From Bradyrhizobium sp. Gha (lineage in GTDB: Bacteria > Pseudomonadota > Alphaproteobacteria > Rhizobiales > Xanthobacteraceae), in NCBI RefSeq assembly GCF_900113735.1, contig NZ_FOQM01000003.1, positions 454,992 to 518,991 on the forward strand: DNA of 64,000 bases, written 5' to 3'. Position numbers and translations under genes: made by a program. This document shows positions 1 to 8,950 of the stretch, one piece after another (positions within the stretch are counted from its first letter, which is position 1; the number at the start of each line of letters is the position of its first letter). Below the pieces are notes generated by a model. It searched no databases. It was not told where the DNA came from and saw only the letters and a program-made list of their open reading frames with translations.

Positions 1-684
1 ATGTCGCTGCACTACCTGTTCCGCGACGAGCAGCATGTGGTGAAGGGGCTTGCCGACCCCAAGGTGTTCGAAGCGCTCAAGACCATGATCGAGGAGACCA
101 CGCAAGGCCTGCATCTCATCGGCACGGGCTCGCAAGGTGTCCGCCACATGTACTCCAAGAAGGAGATCCACAACGTCGGAGACATCAAGGGCCTGAAGGT
201 GCGCGTGCAGGCGACCGCCACCGAGGACACCATGTTCCCGGCCTATGGCGCCCAGACCGTGCACATGCCGTTCGGCAGCGTCTACACGTCATTGCAAACC
301 GGCGTCGTCGACGTCGCCGAGAACAGCATCAACGTCTACCTCGTCAACAAGCACTACGAGGTCGCGCCGGTGCTTAACATCACCGAGCACGAGGCCAACA
401 ACGCACTGGTGTTCGTCTCCGACAAGCTCTGGCAGAGCCTCTCGGCCGAGCAGAAGGGCTGGGTGCTGGCGGCCGCGAACGAGATCAGCAGCAAGGAGCC
501 CGGGAAGGCATTCGATCTCGAGCGCGCCGCGGCGGAGAAGCTGAAGAAGATGGGCGTCAAGATCGTCGACAACGTCGACAAGAAGAGCTTTGCGGCGATC
601 GCCGATCCCTATCTCGACAAGCTCGCCAAGGACCTTGGCCCGCACGCCGAGAAGATCAAGGATCTGATCCGGTCGATCAACTAG
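1..684 (+). CDS. dctP: TRAP transporter substrate-binding protein DctP, 5' truncated
   Basis: This is the C-terminal 227 residues of a periplasmic solute receptor of a TRAP transporter, which delivers an organic acid to the DctQM membrane complex. The frame is open from base 1, there is no signal peptide, and family members are about 330 residues, so roughly the first 100 residues lie outside the window and the ATG at base 1 is probably internal. The family hallmark DIKGLKVRVQ (residues 61-70) includes the Arg that normally salt-bridges the ligand carboxylate. The ligand cannot be told from sequence. dctQ and dctM follow on the same strand, with a repeat element in the first gap. Confidence 0.9.
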   Translation: MSLHYLFRDEQHVVKGLADPKVFEALKTMIEETTQGLHLIGTGSQGVRHMYSKKEIHNVGDIKGLKVRVQATATEDTMFPAYGAQTVHMPFGSVYTSLQTGVVDVAENSINVYLVNKHYEVAPVLNITEHEANNALVFVSDKLWQSLSAEQKGWVLAAANEISSKEPGKAFDLERAAAEKLKKMGVKIVDNVDKKSFAAIADPYLDKLAKDLGPHAEKIKDLIRSIN

Positions 685-701
685 TGTAATGCCGGAAGAC
701 G

Positions 702-830
702 GTGCGCCCCCCGCCCGCTTGCGGGAGAGGGTAGGGGAGAGGGTGTCTCTACATTGGGACAATCCCCCGGGGAAGGTACCCTCCCCGCCGCTACGCGGCG
801 ACCTCTCCCGCAAGCGGGAGAGGTGAAACC
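702..830. repeat. Intergenic palindromic repeat, family A (copy 1)
   Basis: This element sits between dctP and dctQ. Two arms built on CCCGCTTGCGGGAGAGG and CCTCTCCCGCAAGCGGGAG flank a spacer, so the whole can fold into a long hairpin. A second copy with the same outer arms but a diverged centre lies at 11861-11988. Elements of this kind are common between genes in Bradyrhizobium. The location inside an operon could affect transcript processing. Confidence 0.8.
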
Positions 831-850
831 AACCGCAGTCGGGAGCACCA

Positions 851-1429
851 ATGCCCATCGCCGACAAGCTCGTCCTCCAACGCCAACGTCATCTCAAATG
901 GCGCTGGCTCGACTGGCTCGAGCTCGCGCTGATGATCCTCTGCGGCGTGCTGTGCTTCGGCTTCTCGCTCTCGGTCACGGCGGACATCGTCACCCGCACC
1001 ATCGGCCATCCCTGGCTGTGGCTGCAGGAGGTCACCTCGACGCTGTTCATCTATGCGATCTTCGTCGGCACGGCGGCTGCGACCCGGCGCAACGATCATC
1101 TCTATCTCACCGCGATCTCCGAGGCGATGCACGGCACGCCCAGGATCATCGTCGAAATCATCATCCGCCTCATCGTGCTCGGCGTCGCCTTCTGCCTCGT
1201 CTGGTACGGCTACCAGAACTATCTTCGCGGCTTCGGCAGTTTCCGCCTGCCGTCGGGCACGCCGATCGCCTCGCTCTACGCCATCATTCCGCTGTCCGGC
1301 ATCCTGGTCGGCCTCTTCACCATCGAGCAGCTCGTCAACGGTCTGCGCAACGGCTTTGACCATCCCGATCCGCCGGACCAGGATGCGCCGCCCGACGTGA
1401 CCGAAGCGCAGGCGAGGACGCAGCCGTGA
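851..1429 (+). CDS. dctQ: TRAP transporter small permease DctQ
   Basis: This 192-residue integral membrane protein has about four hydrophobic segments (near residues 20-45, 55-75, 95-120 and 135-160), which matches the small subunit of a TRAP transporter that bridges the receptor and DctM. The start ATG is preceded by GGGAGCACCA, a usable ribosome site. The stop overlaps the GTG start of dctM (GTGA), indicating translational coupling. The C-terminal tail is acidic and proline-rich. The identification rests on topology and on the dctP-dctQ-dctM order more than on motifs. Confidence 0.88.
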   Translation: MPIADKLVLQRQRHLKWRWLDWLELALMILCGVLCFGFSLSVTADIVTRTIGHPWLWLQEVTSTLFIYAIFVGTAAATRRNDHLYLTAISEAMHGTPRIIVEIIIRLIVLGVAFCLVWYGYQNYLRGFGSFRLPSGTPIASLYAIIPLSGILVGLFTIEQLVNGLRNGFDHPDPPDQDAPPDVTEAQARTQP

Positions 1430-2766
1430 GCGCACCTGTTGTCCTCGCGATCATGTCGATCTGCTTCCTGTCATTCGGCTATCTAGGCGTCCCCGTGCCG
1501 TTCTCGCTGATGGCCGGCGTGTTCATCGGTGCGTTCCTGTCCGACGTTTCGCTCGCCGCGATCATCCAGAAGATATTCGATGGGGTCGATTCCGAGGCGC
1601 TGCTGGCGATCCCGTTCTTCCTGCTGGTCGGCGAGCTCATGAGCTCGGCCAATGTGGTGGTGCGAATAGCCAATCTCTCGGTGTCGCTGGTCGGGCATAT
1701 CAGGGGCGGGCTGTCGCAGGTCGTGGTCGTCTTCAGCATGTTTTTCTCGGAGATGTCGGGCTCGACCACCGCCGATGTCGCCGTGATGAGCCGCGCGCTC
1801 GGCGGGCCGATGAAGCGCGAAGGCTACGAGCCGGCCTTCATCGCTGCGATCATCGCGTCGGCCTCGACCATCGCGGCGCTGGTACCGCCGAGCATCACCG
1901 CCGTGGTCTATGGTGCCGTCGGCAATGTCTCGATCGCCGGCCTGTTCATGGCGGGCGTCGTGCCGGGCCTGATGATCGGCTTCGGATTGATGATCTATTG
2001 CTATTTCTTCGGCCCCTCGGGCTTGCGCAAGCCGCGCGCGCCGCTGCGGCAGGTGGTCTTCGCCGCCGGCGATGCGGCGCTGCCGCTGATGATCCCCGTC
2101 ATCCTGCTGGGGGGCATCCTGAGCGGCTGGTTCACGCCGACCGAAGCCGGCGTCGTCGCGGTGGTCTGGATCATCCTGGTCGTGATCCCCGCGCTCAACC
2201 GCGGGCATTTCAGGAAGATCCCCTACGATTTCTGCCTTGCCGGGCTCATCTTCTCGCTGCCGCTGATCACGATCGGCGCCGCCAACGCCTTCGGCTGGAT
2301 GCTCGCCTATTTGCGCGGCGCCAGCTACATCGCCGACATGATCACCTCGATCGCAGGGCACGATCCGCATCTGATCATGCTGCTGATGGTGCTGCTGTTC
2401 ACCGTGGTCGGCGATTTCATCGAGCCGGTGCCGACGATCATCATCTTCATGCCGCTGGTCAACACGCTGACGGAAGCGGGCGACATCAACGGCGTCCACA
2501 TGGGCGTTGTGCTGATCGCCACGCTCGCCTTCGGCCTGATCACGCCGCCTTACGGCCTGGTGCTGCTGATGGCGTCGAAATTCGTCGGCATCAGCTTTGC
2601 CAAGGCGCTCCGCGCGGCGTTGCCGATCTATGTCGTGTTCTTCGCCACCATCGCGTTCGTGATCTACTTCCCGAGCGTGGTGCTGTGGCTGCCGCAGAAG
2701 GTCCTTCCCGAATCGGTCGGCTGCTTCAAGTCGCCGGCGGGGACCGGCTATATCTGTCCGCAATAG
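1426..2766 (+). CDS. dctM: TRAP transporter large permease DctM
   Basis: This 446-residue polytopic membrane protein is the DctM/SiaM-type subunit that carries Na+- or H+-coupled solute uptake. It shows the family traits: a long series of 11-12 hydrophobic segments, the SGSTTADVAVMS stretch near residue 110, PPS near residue 148 and LITPPYG near residue 370. The start is GTG, overlapping the dctQ stop by four bases. It is the last gene of the TRAP set. The following crotonase gene runs in the opposite direction three bases beyond its stop. Confidence 0.93.
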   Translation: MSAPVVLAIMSICFLSFGYLGVPVPFSLMAGVFIGAFLSDVSLAAIIQKIFDGVDSEALLAIPFFLLVGELMSSANVVVRIANLSVSLVGHIRGGLSQVVVVFSMFFSEMSGSTTADVAVMSRALGGPMKREGYEPAFIAAIIASASTIAALVPPSITAVVYGAVGNVSIAGLFMAGVVPGLMIGFGLMIYCYFFGPSGLRKPRAPLRQVVFAAGDAALPLMIPVILLGGILSGWFTPTEAGVVAVVWIILVVIPALNRGHFRKIPYDFCLAGLIFSLPLITIGAANAFGWMLAYLRGASYIADMITSIAGHDPHLIMLLMVLLFTVVGDFIEPVPTIIIFMPLVNTLTEAGDINGVHMGVVLIATLAFGLITPPYGLVLLMASKFVGISFAKALRAALPIYVVFFATIAFVIYFPSVVLWLPQKVLPESVGCFKSPAGTGYICPQ

Positions 2767-2769
2767 ACG

Positions 2770-3564
2770 TCACTTGCTCTTGCTCGTGAACTTCTTCACG
2801 GCGACGCGGAAGTCTTCCGTGTTCATCGCCATGATGATCTTGTGCTCCTCGGCATCGAGCTGCTGCTTTACCGGCGTCGTCGCTGCCGCATAGACCAGCG
2901 ACTTGGTGCCCGATATGGCCGCGGGCGGGTTCTGTGCCAGCCGTTCGGCGAGTTTTCGCGTGGCCTCCTTCAACTCGGTCGCGGGAACGGTCCTGGCGAC
3001 GAGGCCCCATTCATAGGCCTGCTGAGCCGTAAAATTGTCCTCGGCGAGGAAGATCTGCAGCGCGCGGCGCGAACCGACCGTGCCGACGATCCCGACCGTC
3101 GAGCCGCCGTCGGGCGACACGCCGATCTTGGCGTAAGCCGGCGTGAACTTGGCGTCATCAGCGGCAATGCAGAGATCGGTAACGAAGGCGAGGCCCATGC
3201 CGGCGCCGGCGGCCGAGCCGTGCACGCTCGACAGCGAGATCTTCGGCATGCGCCTGATGATCTCGATGAACGAATGATAATGCTTGAGCAACTCGCCGAC
3301 GACAGGCGTCACATTGTTGGCCTCGGCCGCTGCCCCGATCGTCTGCAGATCGCCGCCGGCCGAAAAGGCGCGGCCTTCGCCCTCGAGCACCATGACCCTG
3401 ATGGCATCATCGCCCTCGATATAGGCCGCGAGCTGTTCGAGCTTCTGCGCAATTGCAAGATTGACCGAGTTGAACGCAGCGGGGCGGTTGAGCGTGATGG
3501 TTGCGATCGGGCCGTCGATCCGCAGCAGCGCGGGATCGTCGGGCTTTGAGACGGGAGCTGGCAT
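2770..3564 (-). CDS. Enoyl-CoA hydratase/isomerase family protein, PaaG-like active site
   Basis: This crotonase-fold protein is about 264 residues from the ATG at 3564; the frame stays open to an ATG at 3600. It has the oxyanion-hole segments AFSAGGDL and GSAAGAGMGLA. The two catalytic glutamates of true enoyl-CoA hydratases are not present: the positions read MG and Y in AGAGMGLA and FTPAYAKIG. An Asp occurs in SPDGG, the place where PaaG-type isomerases carry PDCGG. An acyl-CoA isomerase role (Delta3-Delta2 or ring-opening type) is therefore more likely than hydration. The gene is monocistronic and convergent with dctM. The substrate is unknown. Confidence 0.85.
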   Translation of the reverse strand: MPAPVSKPDDPALLRIDGPIATITLNRPAAFNSVNLAIAQKLEQLAAYIEGDDAIRVMVLEGEGRAFSAGGDLQTIGAAAEANNVTPVVGELLKHYHSFIEIIRRMPKISLSSVHGSAAGAGMGLAFVTDLCIAADDAKFTPAYAKIGVSPDGGSTVGIVGTVGSRRALQIFLAEDNFTAQQAYEWGLVARTVPATELKEATRKLAERLAQNPPAAISGTKSLVYAAATTPVKQQLDAEEHKIIMAMNTEDFRVAVKKFTSKSK

Positions 3565-3786
3565 CTGGAATGTCCCCGGCTGGAGGGTTCGTTGGTGCAA
3601 CTAAATCGCAGAAGGCGAGGGGTGACAATCCCCGCGTGCCACCCTTGCGCGGAGCGGAATCATAGGCTCAAATGGGCCGCCTTCGTTGGACGGACACGAG
3701 CGCCGGCTCCTCCTGGGCTAGCCAAGCCAGTATGAGAGAGGAGACGACATGGGTGACGCTCGTGTCTTGCGAAAATGGGCTGTTCA

Positions 3787-5007
3787 ATGAGTGATGGTCC
3801 GGTGATCATTGTCGGCGCCGGCCATGGTGGCTACCAGGTCGCGGCATCCCTGCGGCAGGCGGGCTTTTCGGAGCGCATCTGCCTGATCAACGACGAGGCG
3901 CATCTGCCCTATCAGCGCCCGCCTTTGTCGAAGGCCTACATCAAGGGGGCGGCCGGGCCTGACAGCCTGATGTTCCGCCCCGAGAAATTCTATCACGACC
4001 AGAAGATTGACCTGATCGCCGGCCGCGTCGTTTCGATCGATCGCGCCGCCCGACAACTGCTGCTCGCCTCGGGCGAAGCGCTTTCCTACGGTCACCTGAT
4101 CTTGGCGACCGGCGCGCGGAACCGGCTGCTCGATCTGCCCAACGCCAATCTGCCCGATGTAAAGTATCTGCGCATCCTCGACGAGAGCGAGGCGCTGCGC
4201 AACATCATTCCGTCGAAGACGCGGGTCGTGGTGATCGGCGCCGGCTTCATCGGGCTCGAATTCGCAGCGACCGCGCGGATCAAGGGCCTCGAGGTCGACG
4301 TACTCGAATTGGCGCCGCGCGTGATGGCGCGCGCGGTGACGGCGGAAGTGTCGGAGTATTTCCAGGCGCGGCACCGCGAGGCCGGCATCCGCATTCATCT
4401 CGGCGTGCAGGCAACCTCGATCGAAGCCGAGAACGGCAAGGTGACCGGCGTCTCCTTGAGCGATGGACGGCATCTGCCTGCCGACCTCATCGTGGTCGGC
4501 GTCGGCGTGCTGCCGAACATCGAGTTGGCGGCCGAGGCGGGACTGCCGGTCGCGGCCGGCATCATCGTCGACGAATATCTCGCGACGGCCGATCCCAACA
4601 TTTCCGCCATCGGCGATTGCGCGCTGTTCGCAAGCCCACGCTTCGGCGGCTCGTTGCGGCTGGAATCGGTGCAGAACGCCACCGACCACGCCCGCTGCCT
4701 CGCCGCGCGGCTGACTGGCGATAAGAAACCTTACGACGGCCATCCCTGGTTCTGGAGCGATCAGGGCGACGACAAGCTGCAGATATCAGGCCTCACCACC
4801 GGTTACGACCGTGTCGTCCTGCGCGGCGATCCCGCGAAGAAGGCGTTTTCCGCGTTCTGCTATCATGGCGACAGACTGCTCGGCATCGAATCGATCAACC
4901 GCGCCGGCGACCACATGTTCGGTCGCCGCTTGCAGGCGATGGATCGCTCGATCACGCCGGAGCAGGCGGCGGACGAAAGCTTCGACCTGAAGAGCGCGCT
5001 GGCTTGA
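3787..5007 (+). CDS. FAD-dependent NAD(P)H ferredoxin/rubredoxin reductase-type oxidoreductase
   Basis: This 406-residue flavoprotein probably passes electrons from NAD(P)H to a ferredoxin that serves a P450 or dioxygenase. The N-terminal FAD Rossmann motif is GAGHGG, the NAD(P)H motif is GAGFIGLE in mid-protein, and the FAD-ribityl motif is SAIGDC near residue 275; a reductase C-terminal domain follows. The ATG at 3787 (MSDGP) fits the family N-terminus better than the in-frame ATG at 3775. No ferredoxin gene is adjacent. A P450 lies at 25.3 kb, but any pairing is a guess. It abuts the ribokinase gene tail to tail. Confidence 0.9.
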   Translation: MSDGPVIIVGAGHGGYQVAASLRQAGFSERICLINDEAHLPYQRPPLSKAYIKGAAGPDSLMFRPEKFYHDQKIDLIAGRVVSIDRAARQLLLASGEALSYGHLILATGARNRLLDLPNANLPDVKYLRILDESEALRNIIPSKTRVVVIGAGFIGLEFAATARIKGLEVDVLELAPRVMARAVTAEVSEYFQARHREAGIRIHLGVQATSIEAENGKVTGVSLSDGRHLPADLIVVGVGVLPNIELAAEAGLPVAAGIIVDEYLATADPNISAIGDCALFASPRFGGSLRLESVQNATDHARCLAARLTGDKKPYDGHPWFWSDQGDDKLQISGLTTGYDRVVLRGDPAKKAFSAFCYHGDRLLGIESINRAGDHMFGRRLQAMDRSITPEQAADESFDLKSALA

Positions 5008-5922
5008 TCAGCCAGCGCCGAGCACAGCCGCGACCTCCGCGGCCGTCGGCATGGACGGCCCGGCGCCCATCCGCTGCACGCTGATCGAGGCGGCTGTATT
5101 GGCGAAGGCGAGGGCGGCGCGCAAGGCGGCACCCTCGGCCAGCTGCGAGGCGAGCGCGCCGACGAAACAATCGCCGGCGCCCGTGGTGTCGACCGCCTTC
5201 ACCGCGCGGCCGGGCACGGCAAATCCCTCGCTTCCGGCGAGCGCGAGCACGCCGCGTTTTCCCAGCGTGACGCAGATGGTCTGGTCGCTGCGCGCCTGAA
5301 GCTGTCGGGCGACGTCGATGATCTTTGCGGCTTCGTCCTCGTCGGTGAGCTCGCGACCTGCGAGAAAGCCAAGCTCGGTCTCGTTCAGCACGAGGATGTC
5401 GACCAGCGCGAGCAGCTCGCCGGACATCTTTTGCGCCGGCGCCGGATTGAGCAGCGTCGTGGCCCCGGCGGATCGCGCCCGCTGGAAGAACGCGGCAATC
5501 GTCGGCAGCGGAATCTCGAACTGGCTGACCGCGACATCGCCCTTTGCCAGCGGCGCATCCGCGACGTCATCCGCGCTGACCAGGGCATTGCTGCCGGGAA
5601 TCACGACGATGGTGTTGTCGGAGGCGGCGACCGTGATGATCGCAGTGCCGCTGTGTGTATCGGCCTCTCGCACGGAGCCGAGATCGATGCCTTGGGCGGC
5701 CAGGAACCCCCGCAGTTCCGCCCCGAACGCATCCTTGCCCAGCCGCCCGATCAGCGTGGTCTTCACGCCGAGACGCGCCGATGCGACCGCCTGGTTCGCA
5801 CCCTTGCCGCCCGGAAAATACAACACTTGCCGGCCGGCGACGGTCTCGCCCACCTTCGGATGGCGATCGGCGGTCGCCACCACATCCATGTTGATGCTGC
5901 CGGCGACGAAGACACGCCCCAT
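5008..5922 (-). CDS. rbsK: Ribokinase (PfkB family)
   Basis: This 304-residue PfkB-fold kinase is predicted to phosphorylate D-ribose at O5 in the cytoplasm. Visible motifs are the N-terminal GSINMD, the substrate-binding GGKGANQAVASARLG near residues 38-52, and the C-terminal DTTGAGDCFVGALA, whose Asp is the catalytic base. The length matches RbsK. It lies 20 bases downstream of a second PfkB kinase on the same strand, so the two are probably co-transcribed. No rbsABC transporter or rbsD is visible nearby, so related pentoses or nucleosides are possible substrates. Confidence 0.88.
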   Translation of the reverse strand: MGRVFVAGSINMDVVATADRHPKVGETVAGRQVLYFPGGKGANQAVASARLGVKTTLIGRLGKDAFGAELRGFLAAQGIDLGSVREADTHSGTAIITVAASDNTIVVIPGSNALVSADDVADAPLAKGDVAVSQFEIPLPTIAAFFQRARSAGATTLLNPAPAQKMSGELLALVDILVLNETELGFLAGRELTDEDEAAKIIDVARQLQARSDQTICVTLGKRGVLALAGSEGFAVPGRAVKAVDTTGAGDCFVGALASQLAEGAALRAALAFANTAASISVQRMGAGPSMPTAAEVAAVLGAG

Positions 5923-5942
5923 GATACGCCCTTATGAAATCC

Positions 5943-6836
5943 CTAGACCCTGACTTCGAACTCGTGCCTGACTTTGGCGATGTCGACAAGGGTCGGCAGG
6001 CCGGCCTCGTTGCCGAGGCGCTGGATCTTGAAGGTCGAGGCTGCCCGGGCAAAGTCGAAATGCTCGCGCCAGCTTTTGCCCGGATGGGCGAGATAGGAAT
6101 AGACGTAGGCGCCGTGGAAGACGTCGCCGGCGCCGTTGGTATCGATCACGCGCTCGCGCGGGATCGGCATCGCCGGCATCACCTGGACCGTCCCTGTTTC
6201 GTCGTACCAGAGCAGGCCCTTCTCACCCATGGTGACGCCGCCGATCTTGCAGCCGCGGCCCTTGAGGTAGTCGAGCATCTTCTCCGGGGTCAGGTCCATC
6301 TGCTCGCAGAGACGCTCGGCGACGATGGCGACGTCGATGAATTCCAGGAGTTCGTGCGTGTTGGTGCGCAGGCCGCCGCCGTCGAGCGAGGTCAGGATAC
6401 CGGCCTCACGGCAGACTTTTGCGTAGTGGATCGCCGCATCCGGCTGGTGGCCGTCGACATGCAATGCGCGGCAGCCGCCGAGATTGAGCATCGGGAAGGG
6501 ATGGATGTGCTCGTCGTCGCGGCAGCGCACGATGGCCCGCTTGCCGTCCTTGGGCATGATGAAGGACAGCGACGACTGGTTGACCTTCCGCCCGTGCAGC
6601 GAGATCGCGTATTTCGCGCACATGTCCTGGAACATGCGCCCCAGCCAGTCATTCGCCGCGGTGGCGATCAGGTCGGGCACGATGCCGAGCTTGGCGCAGC
6701 AGAACGCCGCCGTGACAGCGTTGCCGCCGAAAGAGACCGCGTAGTCGGTCGCTACGTGTTTTTCGTCGCCGGTCGGCATGTGGTCGGTTATGAAGACGAC
6801 GTCGATATAGGTCTGTCCGATAAAGAGAGCCTGCAT
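5943..6836 (-). CDS. PfkB-family carbohydrate kinase
   Basis: This 297-residue kinase is the first gene of a two-gene minus-strand unit with the ribokinase. PfkB signatures are SFGGNAVTAAFCCAKLG near residues 34-50 and DTNGAGDVFHGAY near residue 237, including the catalytic Asp. It is clearly diverged from its neighbour (GGNAVTAA against GGKGANQAV), so it is not a recent duplicate. The phosphorylated sugar cannot be read from sequence. A divergent promoter region of about 200 bases separates it from the VOC gene. Confidence 0.87.
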   Translation of the reverse strand: MQALFIGQTYIDVVFITDHMPTGDEKHVATDYAVSFGGNAVTAAFCCAKLGIVPDLIATAANDWLGRMFQDMCAKYAISLHGRKVNQSSLSFIMPKDGKRAIVRCRDDEHIHPFPMLNLGGCRALHVDGHQPDAAIHYAKVCREAGILTSLDGGGLRTNTHELLEFIDVAIVAERLCEQMDLTPEKMLDYLKGRGCKIGGVTMGEKGLLWYDETGTVQVMPAMPIPRERVIDTNGAGDVFHGAYVYSYLAHPGKSWREHFDFARAASTFKIQRLGNEAGLPTLVDIAKVRHEFEVRV

Positions 6837-7045
6837 TGCTTGTCCGTGATGCGCGTGATGGTCCGGCCGACCAGCTTACTGTAACACCGGTTCCGCTTCT
6901 CTGACGCTGAAATAATTCGCAAAACCGCCCCGCAGCGCTTGAGGCCGGCCTAGGGCCGGAATACGACCATGTCGGGTCCATGCCAAGCCCGGACAATTGC
7001 CGCTTTTCGATCCATGGTTCCAGGTCGATCAGAAAGGGAAAGAAC

Positions 7046-7894
7046 ATGATCACCGGCCTCGATCACATCGTTGCTCTGGTCAAGGATATCGGTGCGGCCA
7101 GGGCGGCCTATCAGACGCTGCTGGGGCGCGCGCCCGCCTGGCAGAACTCCGGCGAGGGCGCCGATCGCGTCCTGTTCACCCTCGAGAACATGACCCTCGA
7201 ATTGATGGCGCCGAGCGGCTTTAACGCGACCGCTGACCGCATGCGCGCGTTGCTCGCTGACCAGGAGGGCCTGCTCGCCAGCCTGTGCTTTCGCGTCGCC
7301 GATATCAACAAGACGCACCGCCGGCTGGACCGGGTGGCGCTGAAGCCGGATGCCGTCGCCGAAGTCGAAAGCAGCGACGATGTATCAGGCGCGGCCCTGC
7401 ACTGGAAGCGCACGCGGGCCGCAACCGAGCTGACGCGCGGCGTGCGCATGTTCTTCCTCGAGTTGGCCGAGGAGCGTCCGAAGTCGCTCGCTTCGGACGT
7501 CGCGCCGATCGAGGGGCTCGATCACGTCGTGATCACGACAGAGGATTCCGATCGTGCTGCCGCGCTCTACGGCGCGCGACTGGGGCTCGATCTGGCGCTC
7601 GACCGCACCCACCATGATTGGGGCCAGCTGATGTTCTTCCGCTGCGGCGATCTCATCGTCGAGGTGGTGCGCCGCCCCGTCGCGGGCGGGGATGTTGGGC
7701 ACGATCGTCTCTGGGGCCTGAGCTGGCGCGTCGCCGACATCGACGCCACGCGCGCGCGCCTCGTCGCCGCCGGACTCGACGTCAGCGACGTGCGCAACGG
7801 CCGCAAGCCGGGCACGCGGATCATGACCGTGCGCAATGGCACCTGCGGCATCCAGACCGTGCTGCTGGAGCGCTCGCCGAAGCCGGTGGATTGA
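7046..7894 (+). CDS. VOC (glyoxalase-like) superfamily protein, two tandem domains
   Basis: This 282-residue protein has two vicinal-oxygen-chelate modules. The first starts at GLDHIVALVKDI (residues 4-15) and the second at GLDHVVITTED (near residue 158). Each begins with a conserved Asp-His that usually supplies a metal ligand. The family includes dioxygenases, glyoxalases and isomerases acting on aromatic or keto substrates. The ATG at 7046 is chosen because AGAAAGGGA lies just upstream, although the frame is open back to 6980. A palindromic repeat and a TetR gene follow. Confidence 0.82.
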   Translation: MITGLDHIVALVKDIGAARAAYQTLLGRAPAWQNSGEGADRVLFTLENMTLELMAPSGFNATADRMRALLADQEGLLASLCFRVADINKTHRRLDRVALKPDAVAEVESSDDVSGAALHWKRTRAATELTRGVRMFFLELAEERPKSLASDVAPIEGLDHVVITTEDSDRAAALYGARLGLDLALDRTHHDWGQLMFFRCGDLIVEVVRRPVAGGDVGHDRLWGLSWRVADIDATRARLVAAGLDVSDVRNGRKPGTRIMTVRNGTCGIQTVLLERSPKPVD

Positions 7895-7911
7895 GGGGCG
7901 CTGCTCTCTCC

Positions 7912-7999
7912 TCCGTCTTTAACGAGCGCAGCGAAGCAATCCAGGCTCCTCCCGTAAAGACTCTGGATGGCTTCGTCGCAAGGGCTCCTCGCAATGACG
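7912..7999. repeat. Intergenic palindromic repeat, family B (copy 1)
   Basis: Opposed arms AGCGAAGCAATCCAGG and CTGGATGGCTTCGTCGC lie around a short spacer and end in CGCAATGACGG. The same unit recurs at 14601-14668 and 55133-55203, with half-units at 8783-8813 and 63631-63647. It is a REP-like hairpin typical of bradyrhizobial intergenic DNA, here between the VOC and TetR genes. Confidence 0.85.
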
Positions 8000-8048
8000 G
8001 CGAGGGCGTGGTACATGCCATACCGAAACCACCCAGCGAGCACCCGGT

Positions 8049-8762
8049 TTGGCGAAGGCAATTGCAAAGCGAACTCTGAAATGGCAGCGCGACCCCGAGG
8101 GGATGCGGCTGCGCATTCTCGAGGCTGCCAAGCAGGAGTTTTCCGCTCACGGGCTCGCCGGTGCCCGCGTCGACCGCATCGCGGCGAATGCCGGCGCCAA
8201 CAAGCGCATGCTGTACTACCATGTCGGCAACAAGGACGACCTCTACCTCGCGGTGCTGGAAGGCGCCTATGACAAGATCCGCAGCGAGGAGCGGGGACTC
8301 GATCTCGAACATCTCGATCCGCCCGAAGCGATCAAGCGGCTGATCGAATTCACCTGGGGTTACTTCCTGCGCAACCCGGAATTCCTGTCGCTGCTCCAGA
8401 CCGAGAACCTCGCGCGGGCAAAGCACCTGAAGCGCTCGACCAAGGTCAAGTCGATGCACTCGCCGTTCGTCGAGATGATCCGCACCGTGGTGAGGCGCGG
8501 CGTCGACAGCGGCGATTTCCAGGTCGCGGTCGATCCGGTGCAGCTCTACATCTCGATCGCGGGTCTCTGCTTCTTCTATCTCTCGAACTCGGCGACCTTA
8601 AGCGTGATCTTCGGCCGTGACCTGCTCGCCAAGGACGCCAAGGACGAACGTCTCGCGCACATGGTCGGCCTCGTGCTGGCTGCGCTGACGGGGCAGTCGG
8701 CCGCGTTGTTCGAGATCGCCAAGGCACCAAAGTCGCGCGCTGCGGTCGCGCAGACGGCGTAG
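8049..8762 (+). CDS. TetR/AcrR family transcriptional regulator
   Basis: This protein is up to 237 residues. The N-terminal helix-turn-helix region is typical (MRLRILEAAKQEFSAHG, then IAANAGANKRMLYYHVGNKDDL), with a longer ligand-binding C-terminal domain. The start is uncertain: the longest frame begins at TTG 8049, and the ATG at 8103 would give a minimal TetR N-terminus. It precedes an NMT1-type ABC importer on the same strand after a 188-base gap containing a half repeat, so control of that importer and of the following catabolic genes is plausible but not shown. Confidence 0.88.
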   Translation: MAKAIAKRTLKWQRDPEGMRLRILEAAKQEFSAHGLAGARVDRIAANAGANKRMLYYHVGNKDDLYLAVLEGAYDKIRSEERGLDLEHLDPPEAIKRLIEFTWGYFLRNPEFLSLLQTENLARAKHLKRSTKVKSMHSPFVEMIRTVVRRGVDSGDFQVAVDPVQLYISIAGLCFFYLSNSATLSVIFGRDLLAKDAKDERLAHMVGLVLAALTGQSAALFEIAKAPKSRAAVAQTA

Positions 8763-8782
8763 TTTCCTCGCCGCATTTTCCT

Positions 8783-8813
8783 CCGTCATTGCCAGCGCAG
8801 CGGAGCAATCCAG
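8783..8813. repeat. Half-unit of palindromic repeat family B
   Basis: The stretch beginning CCGTCATTGCCAGCGCAG and running into GAGCAATCCAG matches one arm of the family B element, but no matching second arm follows. It is a decayed or partial copy between the TetR gene and the ABC permease gene. Confidence 0.65.
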
Positions 8814-8950
8814 AAACTTTCCGGGAGGCGTCTGTCCCGCCACCGACCGGCCCCGGAACCGGCACAAAACGTCACAGGGAAAGCTCTGGACAGTATTTAC
8901 CCAACGGGTTAATTTCTCCCCCGAACAAAGAAGACTTCCGGGAGTGAGGC

